Assembly (NCBI RefSeq): GCF_029227915.1
Contig: NC_079881.1
Location: 10,825,501 to 10,889,500 of the forward strand
Source: Hydractinia symbiolongicarpus
Taxonomy: Eukaryota; Cnidaria; Hydrozoa; Anthoathecata; Hydractiniidae
Direction of reading: 5' to 3'
DNA length: 64,000 bases
Part shown: in pieces, positions 49,101 to 61,100 of the stretch
How positions within the stretch are numbered: position 1 is the stretch's first letter
Layout of the letters: the number at the start of each line of letters is the position of its first letter
Position numbers and translations under genes: made by a program
The notes under the pieces: generated by a model
What the model saw: the letters and a program-made list of their open reading frames with translations, nothing else
Databases searched by the model: none
Told to the model about the DNA's origin: nothing

Positions 49101-52100
49101 GTTTTCAAATAGAGCTGTTTACATCTTACATTACATGGTTTTATCCCCTATTTGTTTTGTTCCTTGACAAGTAATCACCAATCATTGATTGGTGATTACT
49201 TATTATTTTATTTGTTGTTGTCACAGCACAGCAACGTGAACACTAACTATTTAAAGCAGAAATTAATTTTGTCTTAAATAATTCATTACGATAACTACCA
49301 TGAACTCGTTTTTTTCTGTAAATGTTATTAGCAAAATGAACATTGAGAAGTTCTAATTCAAAAAATAAAGACAAGTTGCTTAAAAAGCCTGCCACCTTTG
49401 CTTTATATGGCATATTTTGGTTATTATTAGAATGGTTTGGAGATTACATCTAAACTCCTTGTGGAAGAAATATCGCCATTTTAAAATAAAGTTGCGTAAA
49501 AATTGTTAAAAATATATATATTTTAAAGCACACTGTTTGTTGTGCTCATTTTTATGGGCACTTCTTTTCTACAACTTTGGATTTCTTTGGTATCAGTAAT
49601 TTTTTGTAGTTTTGTTAGTTTTTCGCCCTGTAAAATTATTCAGCTTGAGGTTAAATAAACAAAAATACATCTGTCAAAGCAGGGTGCACTTTTTTTATGG
49701 GCCACTTGAATAAAGTAGCCCAACCTGTGCTTGTTAGTAAGAGACAATTTTTTAATTTTTCAGCAGATAGTGTTTGATCCTTAAAATAGTTTTTTCTATA
49801 CAAAGATGTGAAACAAATGAACAGTGCATTGGGTCTATAACAGTGTTGAACTTATAAGAATTACAATTATTTGAAGTTTCTGTAGTGAGACTTTCCGTGA
49901 AGAAATCATTAAATATTAAAATCAGATGCCAAATAATGATGTCTCTCAAAATCACAGACAGGCATCATTTTAGTCATCACTTTATAATTGTCTTCTATCA
50001 TATTTATAACATAATACAACCAAAGAAAGTTATACGAGACAGGTATTTTTCCCCATCTTACAGCTCCACTCCTTTTTCAACTTCACTCCTCACTTTAATA
50101 CGGTGGTGACAGGAAAGGTGATTTTAGGAAGTTGTCAGCACTGTAAACTTATAAATCTTATATTACTAACAAATTATTTATACGCTATATTTTTTTCTAT
50201 AAACATTACTACGGTTAAGTATAACAAAATGTGTCCCTTGTAGTTGGTATTTTTCAACAATGGTTTCTGTGTTTGCTTCAGCAGGCGAATATGATGATTT
50301 TTCCAATAAATTACAATTAAATGTCAAATATTTTCGAAAATGTTCATAAGAGAAACAATATATCAACGGAGCAGCTAAAGAGTCAAGAAACGCTAGATAT
50401 TTTGTCACAAAGCCAACGTAAAATTCAGCTTTCGACTGTGTATATCCATCTATGAAGCATGCTTTAGGACAAATATAAAACAAAGTATAATAAATCACTG
50501 AAGGTGACCAGAAAAATAAGTAAGCAACAGATAAAAAAATGGACACATTGGTCAATGTCTTGTTTTGTTCTGCTCCTTTCGTTAGAATAGCTTCACAATC
50601 CACTGCATGTATGTTACATAATGATTGTGCCCTTGTTCGAATTCGATGATCTAGCTGGCGAATTTTTCGTATTATAACTCGATATAATAAGACTATTATT
50701 ATATATGGTATCAAGCAGTTTATAACCAACATCGACAAAGTCCAAACTTTTGACTGGATGTATGTACAGTTACTTTCATGTTTTAATATTGTGACTGTTG
50801 TGAAATTTTCACCTAGCTTGCTTGTATTAATTATTTGATATTGCTTGGTGGTATTTTGTTTCTGAAATGGCAATAAACAAAGAGATAATGTATATAACCA
50901 CACAGATAAGATGGTCACTAATGCTCTTTTTCTTGTGACAATACTTTTGTATCTCAATGCATAAAATGTTGCGATAAAGCGATCCACACCAATTATCAAG
51001 ACCCCCAATGTTGACAAATAAAACGTCAGCATATACATAAATCGAAATCCATCACAGAACAGTCGACTCCACATTTTATCAGAGATGTCGCCTTTCTTAC
51101 CAGCATAAAAGGGAAAGACAACCAGACCTTGAAACAACTGGGCTATTAATAAATTTAGAATGAAAAATGTTGAAGGTCTTTTCATTAACGTTCGTGATTT
51201 ATATATTATTATAATGCACGCTCCATTTACAAAAGTGGCGGCCACTGCTAATAAGCATAGCAGTATGATTATGACCGTTATGTGCACCATGATGGTTTTT
51301 TCTTTGAATACACAAACACTGCGAAATGTGAAACTGTCATTACCTTTACTAAGGTCTTGTTTGAAAGCTCAGTTTGTATTTTGATAACAAAGTATTTTAA
51401 AGTAGTTGTCGATAACATGAATAGTTCACAGCTGGATTTGATTCATTTTTAATCAACTTTGCCAAGATGTGGCTGCTATCAATTTAGTTAAGATTAAACA
51501 ACTGTCAAATTAGGTAAAGAAGAAGTCTTTGTTCTTGTTTATTTTTCTTAATCTATGAACTGTAATGTAAACATTAGTATTTCCGTAATCATTGTTGGTT
51601 TGTTTATAAAGATGCCACACTACATTTACATAGTATTTGAATGTGTGTATCCTATGACACTCTCGCTTAACATTTGTTATTTGTTCCTCTTTTGTGCCTT
51701 CAAGTCTTACAGTATAGTTTACTCCATCTTGTATACATTGTATTTGGAACTTTGCCAACTTACATCTAGAAAGGCTTCAGTATACCTGTCAAAATTACTA
51801 AAAAAATTATTTTTAAAAACTGGTACTTACATTTTTTGAGTTTTAATCTATGGGTTAAATAAAAATAATTTAAAAAATTGTGCCACAAACAGAGATGAAA
51901 ATAAGAGATGAAAAACCTATATTTATCTTTCCCTGAGTTATAATAGATACATATCTCATGTGATCTTTGTTTGTTGTATACCTTATTTTTGCCCTTCCTT
52001 TTTTACACTTAAGAACACATAATCATTCCATTTTTTTTATGTCTAGTTCATTTTTATCTCATTTGGAGGTTAAACGAGTCTAATAAATTTAAAAGGAATA

Positions 52101-55100
52101 TGTTCGTTTTTGGCACCCTATTATAGCTACAAGAAGTTCGAAACAAGTTTAAAATTTCATGCTGTAATTAAACAAAATTGGAGAATTTTAATATTTACAA
52201 CAATCAATCAATAATGTCAACATTTTCAAAATTTTGCTGAAGTCAGCTGAACATGAAATAGAAGCTGCAATCTTTGTAAATGAGTAGTAACCTTTAAAGA
52301 ATAAGGCAGTAGTTCAGAATTTCCAGGGGTGACTGATCCCCCCTCCCCACCCTTTTACTGGGTTACTCAGCACTAAACCTTAGAAAGAAAACATCATTGC
52401 ATTGACTTTTTAGACATGACACCTGTTATTACAAATGGTTTAACGAAGAGTGACCACTAATTAAAATTGATGCTTTTAAATTTGCATTTTCCAACAAAGC
52501 CATTTATTTAAGGACAATCATTAAAGGATAAGGAGGAGGCTTAATAACTGCATATGATACTTTCACTGTTACCTTGAGTAAACAAAATTAAAATACAATC
52601 TTCAATTAGCCTAAAATATCGTCAGGTAGTAATTTGTAAAAACCTTGTCATGGACAACATGAAAACCATCACTTTAGGGAAATTTTGTTGTGACTCTAAT
52701 TCATAGTACATTTTTGCAAGCTCTGCTTTGATTAATTGTTTAATGAATAGAATCGGTATTAAGGTTGACAAACAAGTTTTATAACAAAACATCGAATCCT
52801 TTGATAATAATAAGCATTTTTTAGATGCAAATATAACTGAAAAATCACATGCTCTAACTGCTAAGGACTTTGTTGACTAAATTATGTTTTAATTATTTAT
52901 ATACTTAAAATGTTTTTTCTCGCAATTATATTGTCACTCTTCCAACTACATTTTCTTTTTTTTTTGCAATCTATCTACACTTTACCTTCTTTTTGCAAAT
53001 TTTTGATGAAGACATTCTTTGTTATGTTTAAAATCACTGTCTCTTACTCAGCAATGTGTGATTCTGTCAACAACTCTCTTTGTTCTTTATTTCGCCCGGT
53101 TTTTTGTCTCATTATTTTTCGAAACTCTTCATGATGTAAGCAATAGATCAATGGTGCTGCAAGTGCATCTAGAAACGCAAGATATTTTGTAAGAAAGCCA
53201 ACATATGGTTCTTCTGGAGAGGTCTTGTAGTTTTTTGAAAAGCAAGTATTTGGACAGACACTCCACAGGATGTAGTAAATGACAGATGGTGACCAAAAAA
53301 AGAAATAAGAAATTGATAAAAACATAGCCAGATATGTGAGTTTTTTGTTTTTGCGTACTTCGACATCTTCACATTTTTTGTTAGTTTTTTTACTTAGTAC
53401 TCTTTTTTCTTCCACCCTTGTTTGATTTTCAACTGAGTATGAACTGCTCGTAGTAGCTGATCTTGACCGCCCCTCAATTTTTCGTATTTGATAAAGGATC
53501 ATTTGATAAAACAAAACTACAAAAACATATGGAACCACACAATTACACGCAAGCATTAAGGTTGTCCAAAGTGATGATTGTTGATACCGACATTTTGCGT
53601 GGACTTTGGAAAAGACAGTAGTGTTTCTGGTGTCTGATGAGGCATTGTAAGCGGAGACTGATTGCTTTATTATATATTCCTCAGAGTTAAATGGAATTAA
53701 ACACAGGGATAAGACATATGCCCAACATAGCGCAATGATACCTATCACTCTATTCTTTGTGACAATTTCTCTATACCGCATCACAAACCATGTGGCCAAG
53801 AAACGGTCAACACTGATAAGTAAAACATTCCAGATGGCGGCATAAAATGTAACCATGTAGGAGAAACGAAAGCCATCGCAAATAATTTGATTTTGTTTAA
53901 ATGATTCAAATTTTTCTTTTTTTGCAGCATAAAAAGGAAAAACCACCAAGCCTTGCAGGAAGTGAACAATTAATAAATTTACAATTAGATACATTGAAGG
54001 TCTCTGCAACAGTTTTTTTGATGTCACAATTACAAAGATGCATACTGCATTTAAAAACGTTGCCAGTATTGCCAGCAGACTCACAAGTGTTATAGTTGCT
54101 GTCTTGAATGATGTTTTATCTTCCATTGTTGATCATTAGAGTTGTTACCTAAAAAAAAATTTTGATAGCTAAATAGAATTATGATGTGATCTAACTATGA
54201 GGTTATATAAAAAAATTATAAGCATTATTGCATGGATCACTCTTTTTTTTTCTCTCGCCTCGAATAAAATGTAAACATAGAAATAATCATTCAAAATCCC
54301 AACTAAAAATATTTAAATCATGTAGCATAGCTAGATTTTTTATCTATTTTGTAACATTGTGCTTTTAATATTCATTGTTACACAGCATTGTTATTTTAAC
54401 TAGTTACATGCTAATTTTATTTGGACATAACATTTCTCTCGAATTTTCATTTAAACTTTCCTTCTCATTTTTTAATACAACTTATTTTAACAGGTGCAAA
54501 CTAGAGCTTAAATAATTAATGAAAAAAAGCACAGGAGTTCATTTGCTTGTACAAAAAATGTCACAGGCGCATTTTATAAGTAGAGCTTGAATAATTAATG
54601 AAAAAAGCACAATTGTTCATTTGCTTGTACAAAAAGGAAAATATGCCACTTGTTTATAAATAAGTCATGATTTTTAAAAGCTAATATATTGTTTCTATAT
54701 TGAACTTTGTTTTTGTTAAAAGTTATTCAAAGTAGCAATTATATTTCCCATGAGTCTTTTTAGTCAGTCCATAAAAATTTATTTTTGTATGTAATTACAT
54801 GTTCTAATTACCACCATCCTCTTCATTCATAGATCATAATATTATGTTAACATTATGTTTCGTTGGCTACAAACCTTTTACAGTGGTTGAAATAAAAATT
54901 ATTAAAATATATACTCAAATGGCTATTCCAGACCCAAATACCTATTCCCTTTTATATCAACTTTCCAAAAAAATTATAACTTCTACTATTGTCTTAGAAA
55001 TCAAATTACTGCAAGATACTATGTAATAAGCCTGAAATACAGTTATACCAGAATGTTTATAACAAGCTATAATTTTTTTTTTATTTGAACCTTAAATCTC

Positions 55101-58100
55101 TCTGTCATAGTAGGTTCTAAATATAACAAGAATAGCAACAAAAATATAAATGTCATGCAACTACCGTGTTCCTTTATGTAAATGAGAATTATTGTGTGAT
55201 TTCATGTTTGTTGTTGTTGTGACTTCCAATAAGATTTCTATACTTATCTCCATGGACATTGTGAAGATGTCATTTATATTTAGCATCTCAAATTAACGAA
55301 TTAGTGACAAATTGATATTGTTATGTCTTGTATTCTATCTTTATTATTTTTTAATTTAGCAGTTTTGATAAGGAAGAGATATAAAAATCCCTTAATTAGT
55401 TGTATTATTAGATTCTATTAGCTTTCTTTGAATTGTAAACAAGAAAGTTTGAAACAGGAAACGGCTAACTATGTTACATGTCAGAAAAAACACTCCACCT
55501 CTAAATTTTCTTCTTTTCTTAAAAACCTTTCAAATTTTAAAATATAAAATATTGTACTACTTTGTTGCAAATCTGCTTTAAAATATATCTTACCTATATT
55601 TTGTGCAAAATTACAGCTACGCTTGGTTAGATGAAACTTTACTTCAATGCTTGCTCATGTGAAATTAGCCTTTAAACTACTTTTGCTTTTCGTTGTGGTA
55701 TTTGTATTATAAGAGCTTCTTGCCACAAACATTCCAAATTTTTGTTGTATTTTTTTGTATTTTGGAATTGCAAGTACCTTGGTTTATAATTACTACTACT
55801 TAACATTGTAATACTACCACGATTTGATATTTATTATTTTTAAGTAACCATTATTTTTTCAGATAATTTCTCTTGGTCCATATATCACTTTAAGATGAAA
55901 TTTCATTTTTGTTCTTCAGCTGTTTCTTTTTTTAAAAAAACTTTTACTATTTCTAATCTTTGCTCAATATAGTTGTTAAAACTTTTACGTCATTAGTTAG
56001 GAAAAAGAAAAAATTCTATTTTGAGTTGGTTTGTTTACATATTGTCTCACAATCAAGTGTGTGGTTGTTTGGGTTGAGGTTCTGTTTTGTGTGCTATCTC
56101 ATGCGCTTGTGTCATGCTGGCACTCCTCATTGACATAGTGTAGTAGGAATGTAGTAGGCTTTCTTCAATCTGCGCTTTTTGTTATACTTTGAGCAAAGTT
56201 AAGTGATACACAATTTTAAAATTTATATTATATTACCCATATACGTCTGTGTGTCACACCAAATGGTAACCACAGTAGCGAGACCCAGAATGCGGTAAAT
56301 AAAGGATGGGCAAACCCATGCATTTATTATGGAAACACGAAATGCAACATATAAAAGACTGACGAACCCATGGATTTATCACTGACTATTTAATCATAAT
56401 GATTATTAATGAGATTTCTATGATGTTGCATTTTTTTATTGTCTGAAAATGCGGTAAAAAATGATTTTTTCTTCACAAAAAGAATGTTATTGACTATAAC
56501 TTTAAATTTTTTGGAATCGACTACAAACTTACCTTCTTGTTTGGAATTTATTAGTCAACAGCTTATGTAACTTTTAATAGTGTTTTTTTACTATTGTGAT
56601 TGTTTTTACTCTGAAGGCTTAAGCTAATCTATCTTTGTTTATCTTTTATGTAGCTTAAATCTTGAAATTTGGCTGAAAGAATTTTGGTTTTAATTAGAAA
56701 ACCACTCTAAATGAGCAAGCAAACACGTGAAATTTGATCTTATTAGGTAGATGGTCAACAATCAAGAAATAAGCAACAACTGAGCCGAGCCTGTAAATTA
56801 CCGAAGCAGCATTGAGCCTTAGATAAAATTTTGTGTTGTTTAAGTTTGGTTTCCATTAAAATGTGTACTTGTTGTGCGATAGTAACACAGTTGCAACTGA
56901 AAAAAATCGATCACTGCAACATTTGTTGTACAATTTATGTTTCTAATAAAGTTATGCTTGACATTTTTTATGTTCATAAAAACCGACTAACCAAAAAAAA
57001 AAGTGTATTTAACTTATAAATGCTTTATTTGTTTTTGGTGTTATCTTTTACTCCAAACATTTATAGAGTTAATCCAATTCATCCTTGTTTGGCTGTGGAT
57101 TGGAATTTGCTATTATAAACATTCACTGCTAGGAATGATAAACAACATTTAACCTGTCTTAACTTTTATGGAATTCTATTCCAAAGAACATTACTTACTT
57201 TACGCTATAAAGATTTCTATATTTAAACTTATAAAATTGATGATTTTCAGCAAATCCATAAAAAATATTCAAAAACTTTTATATCGCCCAGGTGATGTCC
57301 AACACCTTATCACAACGCGCACAATAACACAATAAAAAAGTTTAACATAATTTAAAATAGTTGTGTTTTGAGTTTATCTATCTTCATTTTTTTTTGTATG
57401 TCAGCATCAAATTCCAAAAAAATCCATTTGAAATTTTATGGATTTGATCTAAAAAGCTATTTTGCTATTCGTCCAAGGTTTAGGAAACCTTGGAGAAAAA
57501 AGAACATCACTCTAAATCAATGTACATGGCGGACGAAAAAACACAAAATCAGTTTGTGTTCATTTTGTTAGAAAAAACTCAAATACAGAAAAGTTATGTC
57601 ATTTATATCAGTTAATGTCCATACTTGCACGTTTGTTGAAATAAATGAGATGTTTAATGTTTTTACGTGCTTCTGATATCAGCTTTCTAAAATCTTTATG
57701 GTAAAAGCAATATATTAATGGTGCTGCCACCGAATCTGAAAAAGCTAAGTATTTAACAATAAAACCAACAGTTTGTTCTGTAATCGAACCTTCATATTCT
57801 GTATTGAAGCAACCTTTGCAAAAACTTTGAAGAAGATAATAGATCACAGACGGTGACCAGAACAAAATATACACTACTGACAATATGCAGGAGAGTCTTG
57901 TGATCAAATGATGTTTTCGTACTTCTTCATTGATTATAATTGTTTTGTTATAATCTATGCTGCGAGTATGACAGTGTTGCGTGTTGTTTTTAATTAACTT
58001 CACTCGGTAAATTATTAGTTTATAACACGCCACTATAAGTAGGTACGGTAATGTGCAATTGATAAGCAACATAAAGCTTGTCCATAACTCGCTCTGTTTG

Positions 58101-61100
58101 TAGGTACAACTACGATATGAGTTATTTTGTGTTGTGCTGTTCATGTATCTATTGTTTATTGTCTCTGTAAAGAACGGCAGTATGCATAGGCTTGCGACAT
58201 ATATCCACAAAAGCCCAATACAACATAAAACATTTCTCTTTGAAGCTATATGCTTGTATTTAAGGACACACCATGTTGCTAACAGTCGATCCATCCCAAT
58301 ACATAGAACGTTCAACACTGCAGTATAATAGGTAACCATGTATGTGAAACGATACCCGTTACAAAATATCAGTTTCCATTCCACAGAACCAATGTTCAAC
58401 ACTTTACCAACGTAAAGGGGGAAGACAACGGTTCCTTGTAGTAGGTGTATTATCAGAAGGCTAAGTAGCAACAACATGGATGGACGGTCCCGTGTACTTT
58501 TTGTGCTATATAGCACGAAAATACATACTGAATTTAAACCAACTGCTAATATTATTAACAAGCATAGCAAGTTAACTTTGATCATTTTGAACATGAAGTC
58601 TTCCATGATAGATTGTCTATTGTGTAACTTCCATGCAGGTCAAATTAGATTTTTTTCAATACTCATAATGGTTGTCTTGCTGATGTTTAATATACCTACG
58701 ATACAACAGTATCTTTATTCTCTGAAAAACAACCAGTCTTATGTTTGCTTATTTGCTACTAAAAATAGAATGTTTATTTTAAGATGCATATGCGCTATTT
58801 ACTGTTAGTCTGTTTGTGTGTTAGTTTGTGTGTTAATCGTATGACATATTTTCCTTGTTTGGGTATCTTAATAATGATGTAATCTTGCTAGGTTCATTTT
58901 CCTTTGTGTAATTTAAAAAAAGGTTGCAATTGGAGTTTCGGTTTACAGAAAAAATGCATTCTTTGTGACGTTTGTAAATTTTGTCCAAATATTGACTGTT
59001 TATCATACAAGCTCTGTTTGATATGTGGTTGACAATAAACAAATCATGAAGTTGTTACTTTAATTTAATTAAAAAAAACAATGATAATAAATTGATTGTA
59101 ATTCGTTGGTAATGTTTTGAAAATGTTGTTTACAAAATGTTAGGTCTGTGTCACATGTTGTCTTCCCTACAGAACTCCCTCTTTCCTTTTTTTATGGATA
59201 AACAAGAAATTTCAGAAAATTTTACAAATTTCTAACAAAATATTATTTAATTTTTCTTGAACAAAAAATACTGAAAGTAACCAAGTGTGAGAAAGAGGTT
59301 TTACCTTTAGCAGCGTTACAACATTATTATGTCAATTTAATCAAATAGAGAGTTGTATTGTTATTTACAACATTAATATGTCTGTAAGCCAAAAACTGTG
59401 TCATAAGTTGCGATGTGAACTCCTGGCCTTGTTTTTGTTTATGTCGAAACATAACTCTTGATTTAATATATTTTCTTATCTTTTTTTATCTTTTCTTATA
59501 TATTATTATATTTTCTTATCTTTTCCTATCTTTTCCTATCTTTTTTACAATTTCCTATATTTTTTTATATTTTCTCATATTTTTTTTACATTTTCTTATA
59601 TTTTCTTATACTTTCTTATATTTACTTAAAATTTCTTCTATTTTCTTCTATTTCCTTTTAATTCCTTTTATTTTCTTCTATTTCCTTATACTTTTTTATA
59701 TTTTCTTTTACTTTTTCATATGTTTTTATATTTTCTTGTATTTTCATATATTTTCATATATTTTCATATAATTTCTTAAATTTTCTTATATTTTCTTATA
59801 TTTTCATATATTTTCTTAATTTTTTCTTTTTTGAGGCACAAAAGTAAACTTTTGCTGAAATTTCTTTTTTAAAGCTTCACTAACCTTCATAGCACCTCGA
59901 AAAGGGACGTTTTTTATTAATTTTTAATTATTATTTAGATGAACCAAGAACTTCTACGCCTAAAACATCAGCAGTTGAGTCAAAGACAGAAAATAACACA
60001 GATAATTTTTTCGATTCGTTTCTTACGGATAATAAAAACAAAGCAAAGATATCAGACATAAATTCTACACCATCTCAAAAGCAAAGTAATCAAGAAGAAG
60101 CAGTGCTTGTGCAGAAGGTAGATGTGGCAGATGGCAAAGTTCCAAGAAGAACGAAATTAAAAGACAGACCACGAAAAAAACTAGGTTTTAAATCTAAAGA
60201 TACTAAAATATCTTCTAAGGAAGAGAAACAGGACAACAGCACAGATGGTGATGCAAATGATTCAAGTTTAGTAGACAATGTGATTTCACCGTGTAATGAA
60301 AACGCTGAGCAATTACAAAAAGTCTCTGTGAATTATAAAAATATAAATAATGATGAAGATATTGATGTAGGTGATAACTTAAACTTAAAATCAAGAGACT
60401 TGCAAATAAACGAACAAAAAGAGAATTTACCAGTAACGGGTACTACTTCAACTTTTGAAGAAAACTACACACATGCATTGGAAGATATTAAAAAAACTGA
60501 TCTTACACTTTATAAGAGCTGTGTGGATGATACGACAAGTGATGTCGTTGAAGATATATTAGCTGATGAAAACTTAGATAAAAATAAAATAGATGAAACT
60601 GAGAGTAAGAAAAAAGAAGCTGAGGAACAATTGGTTTTGAACAATGATACAGAAAAACATGTTGAAGCAAATGGATTTATTGAGCATGAACAAGAACAAG
60701 AAAATGATGATTCACCGTCCATGGAAATCTGCAATAGTAAACTTGAAGGTCTTGATGTTTCTGATGACAAAATATTGTGTTTACAAAAGGTAATATCAAG
60801 TAGACTGCACACTATCCTAAACATGTATGAATAATACAAGATCTTAGGATATGATATGCTAAATTACAAACTTAATTTCTAATTCCGATTTTCAAATTTC
60901 TAATGGGATGTCTATGGCATCTTTACATCTCCATGCTGCCATGACACAATGTTGTACAAGAATTATTTGCTCTTTTCTATTGATATTACAAATTTGACAT
61001 ATTTTAGGAGGTTGAGAATCTGAAGAGTATCATTGATGCTCGTGAGAGAAAAATGGTGGAATTGAGTAAAGAGAATATTAGCTTGCAGGAATCTGCTTCT

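Larger units (their letters stand above)
44180..50177. other. TMF1 intron 1 sequence between THAP ORF and GPCR 2
   Basis: About 6 kb with no supported gene. Open frames are short and featureless. Contains the tandem repeats at 44.7-44.9 kb, a dispersed repeat near 48.5 kb and a palindrome at 49.2 kb, listed separately. Confidence 0.45.

Noticed and set aside
39146-58606. Opsin identity for the GPCR cluster
   Set aside because: The TM7 Lys is eleven residues before the Pro of the NPxxY-like motif; the retinal Lys of opsins is seven before it.
59415-59771. Phe/Ile/Tyr-rich 118-codon frame resembling a membrane protein
   Set aside because: Pure product of the 'ttttcttata' repeat; no family features.
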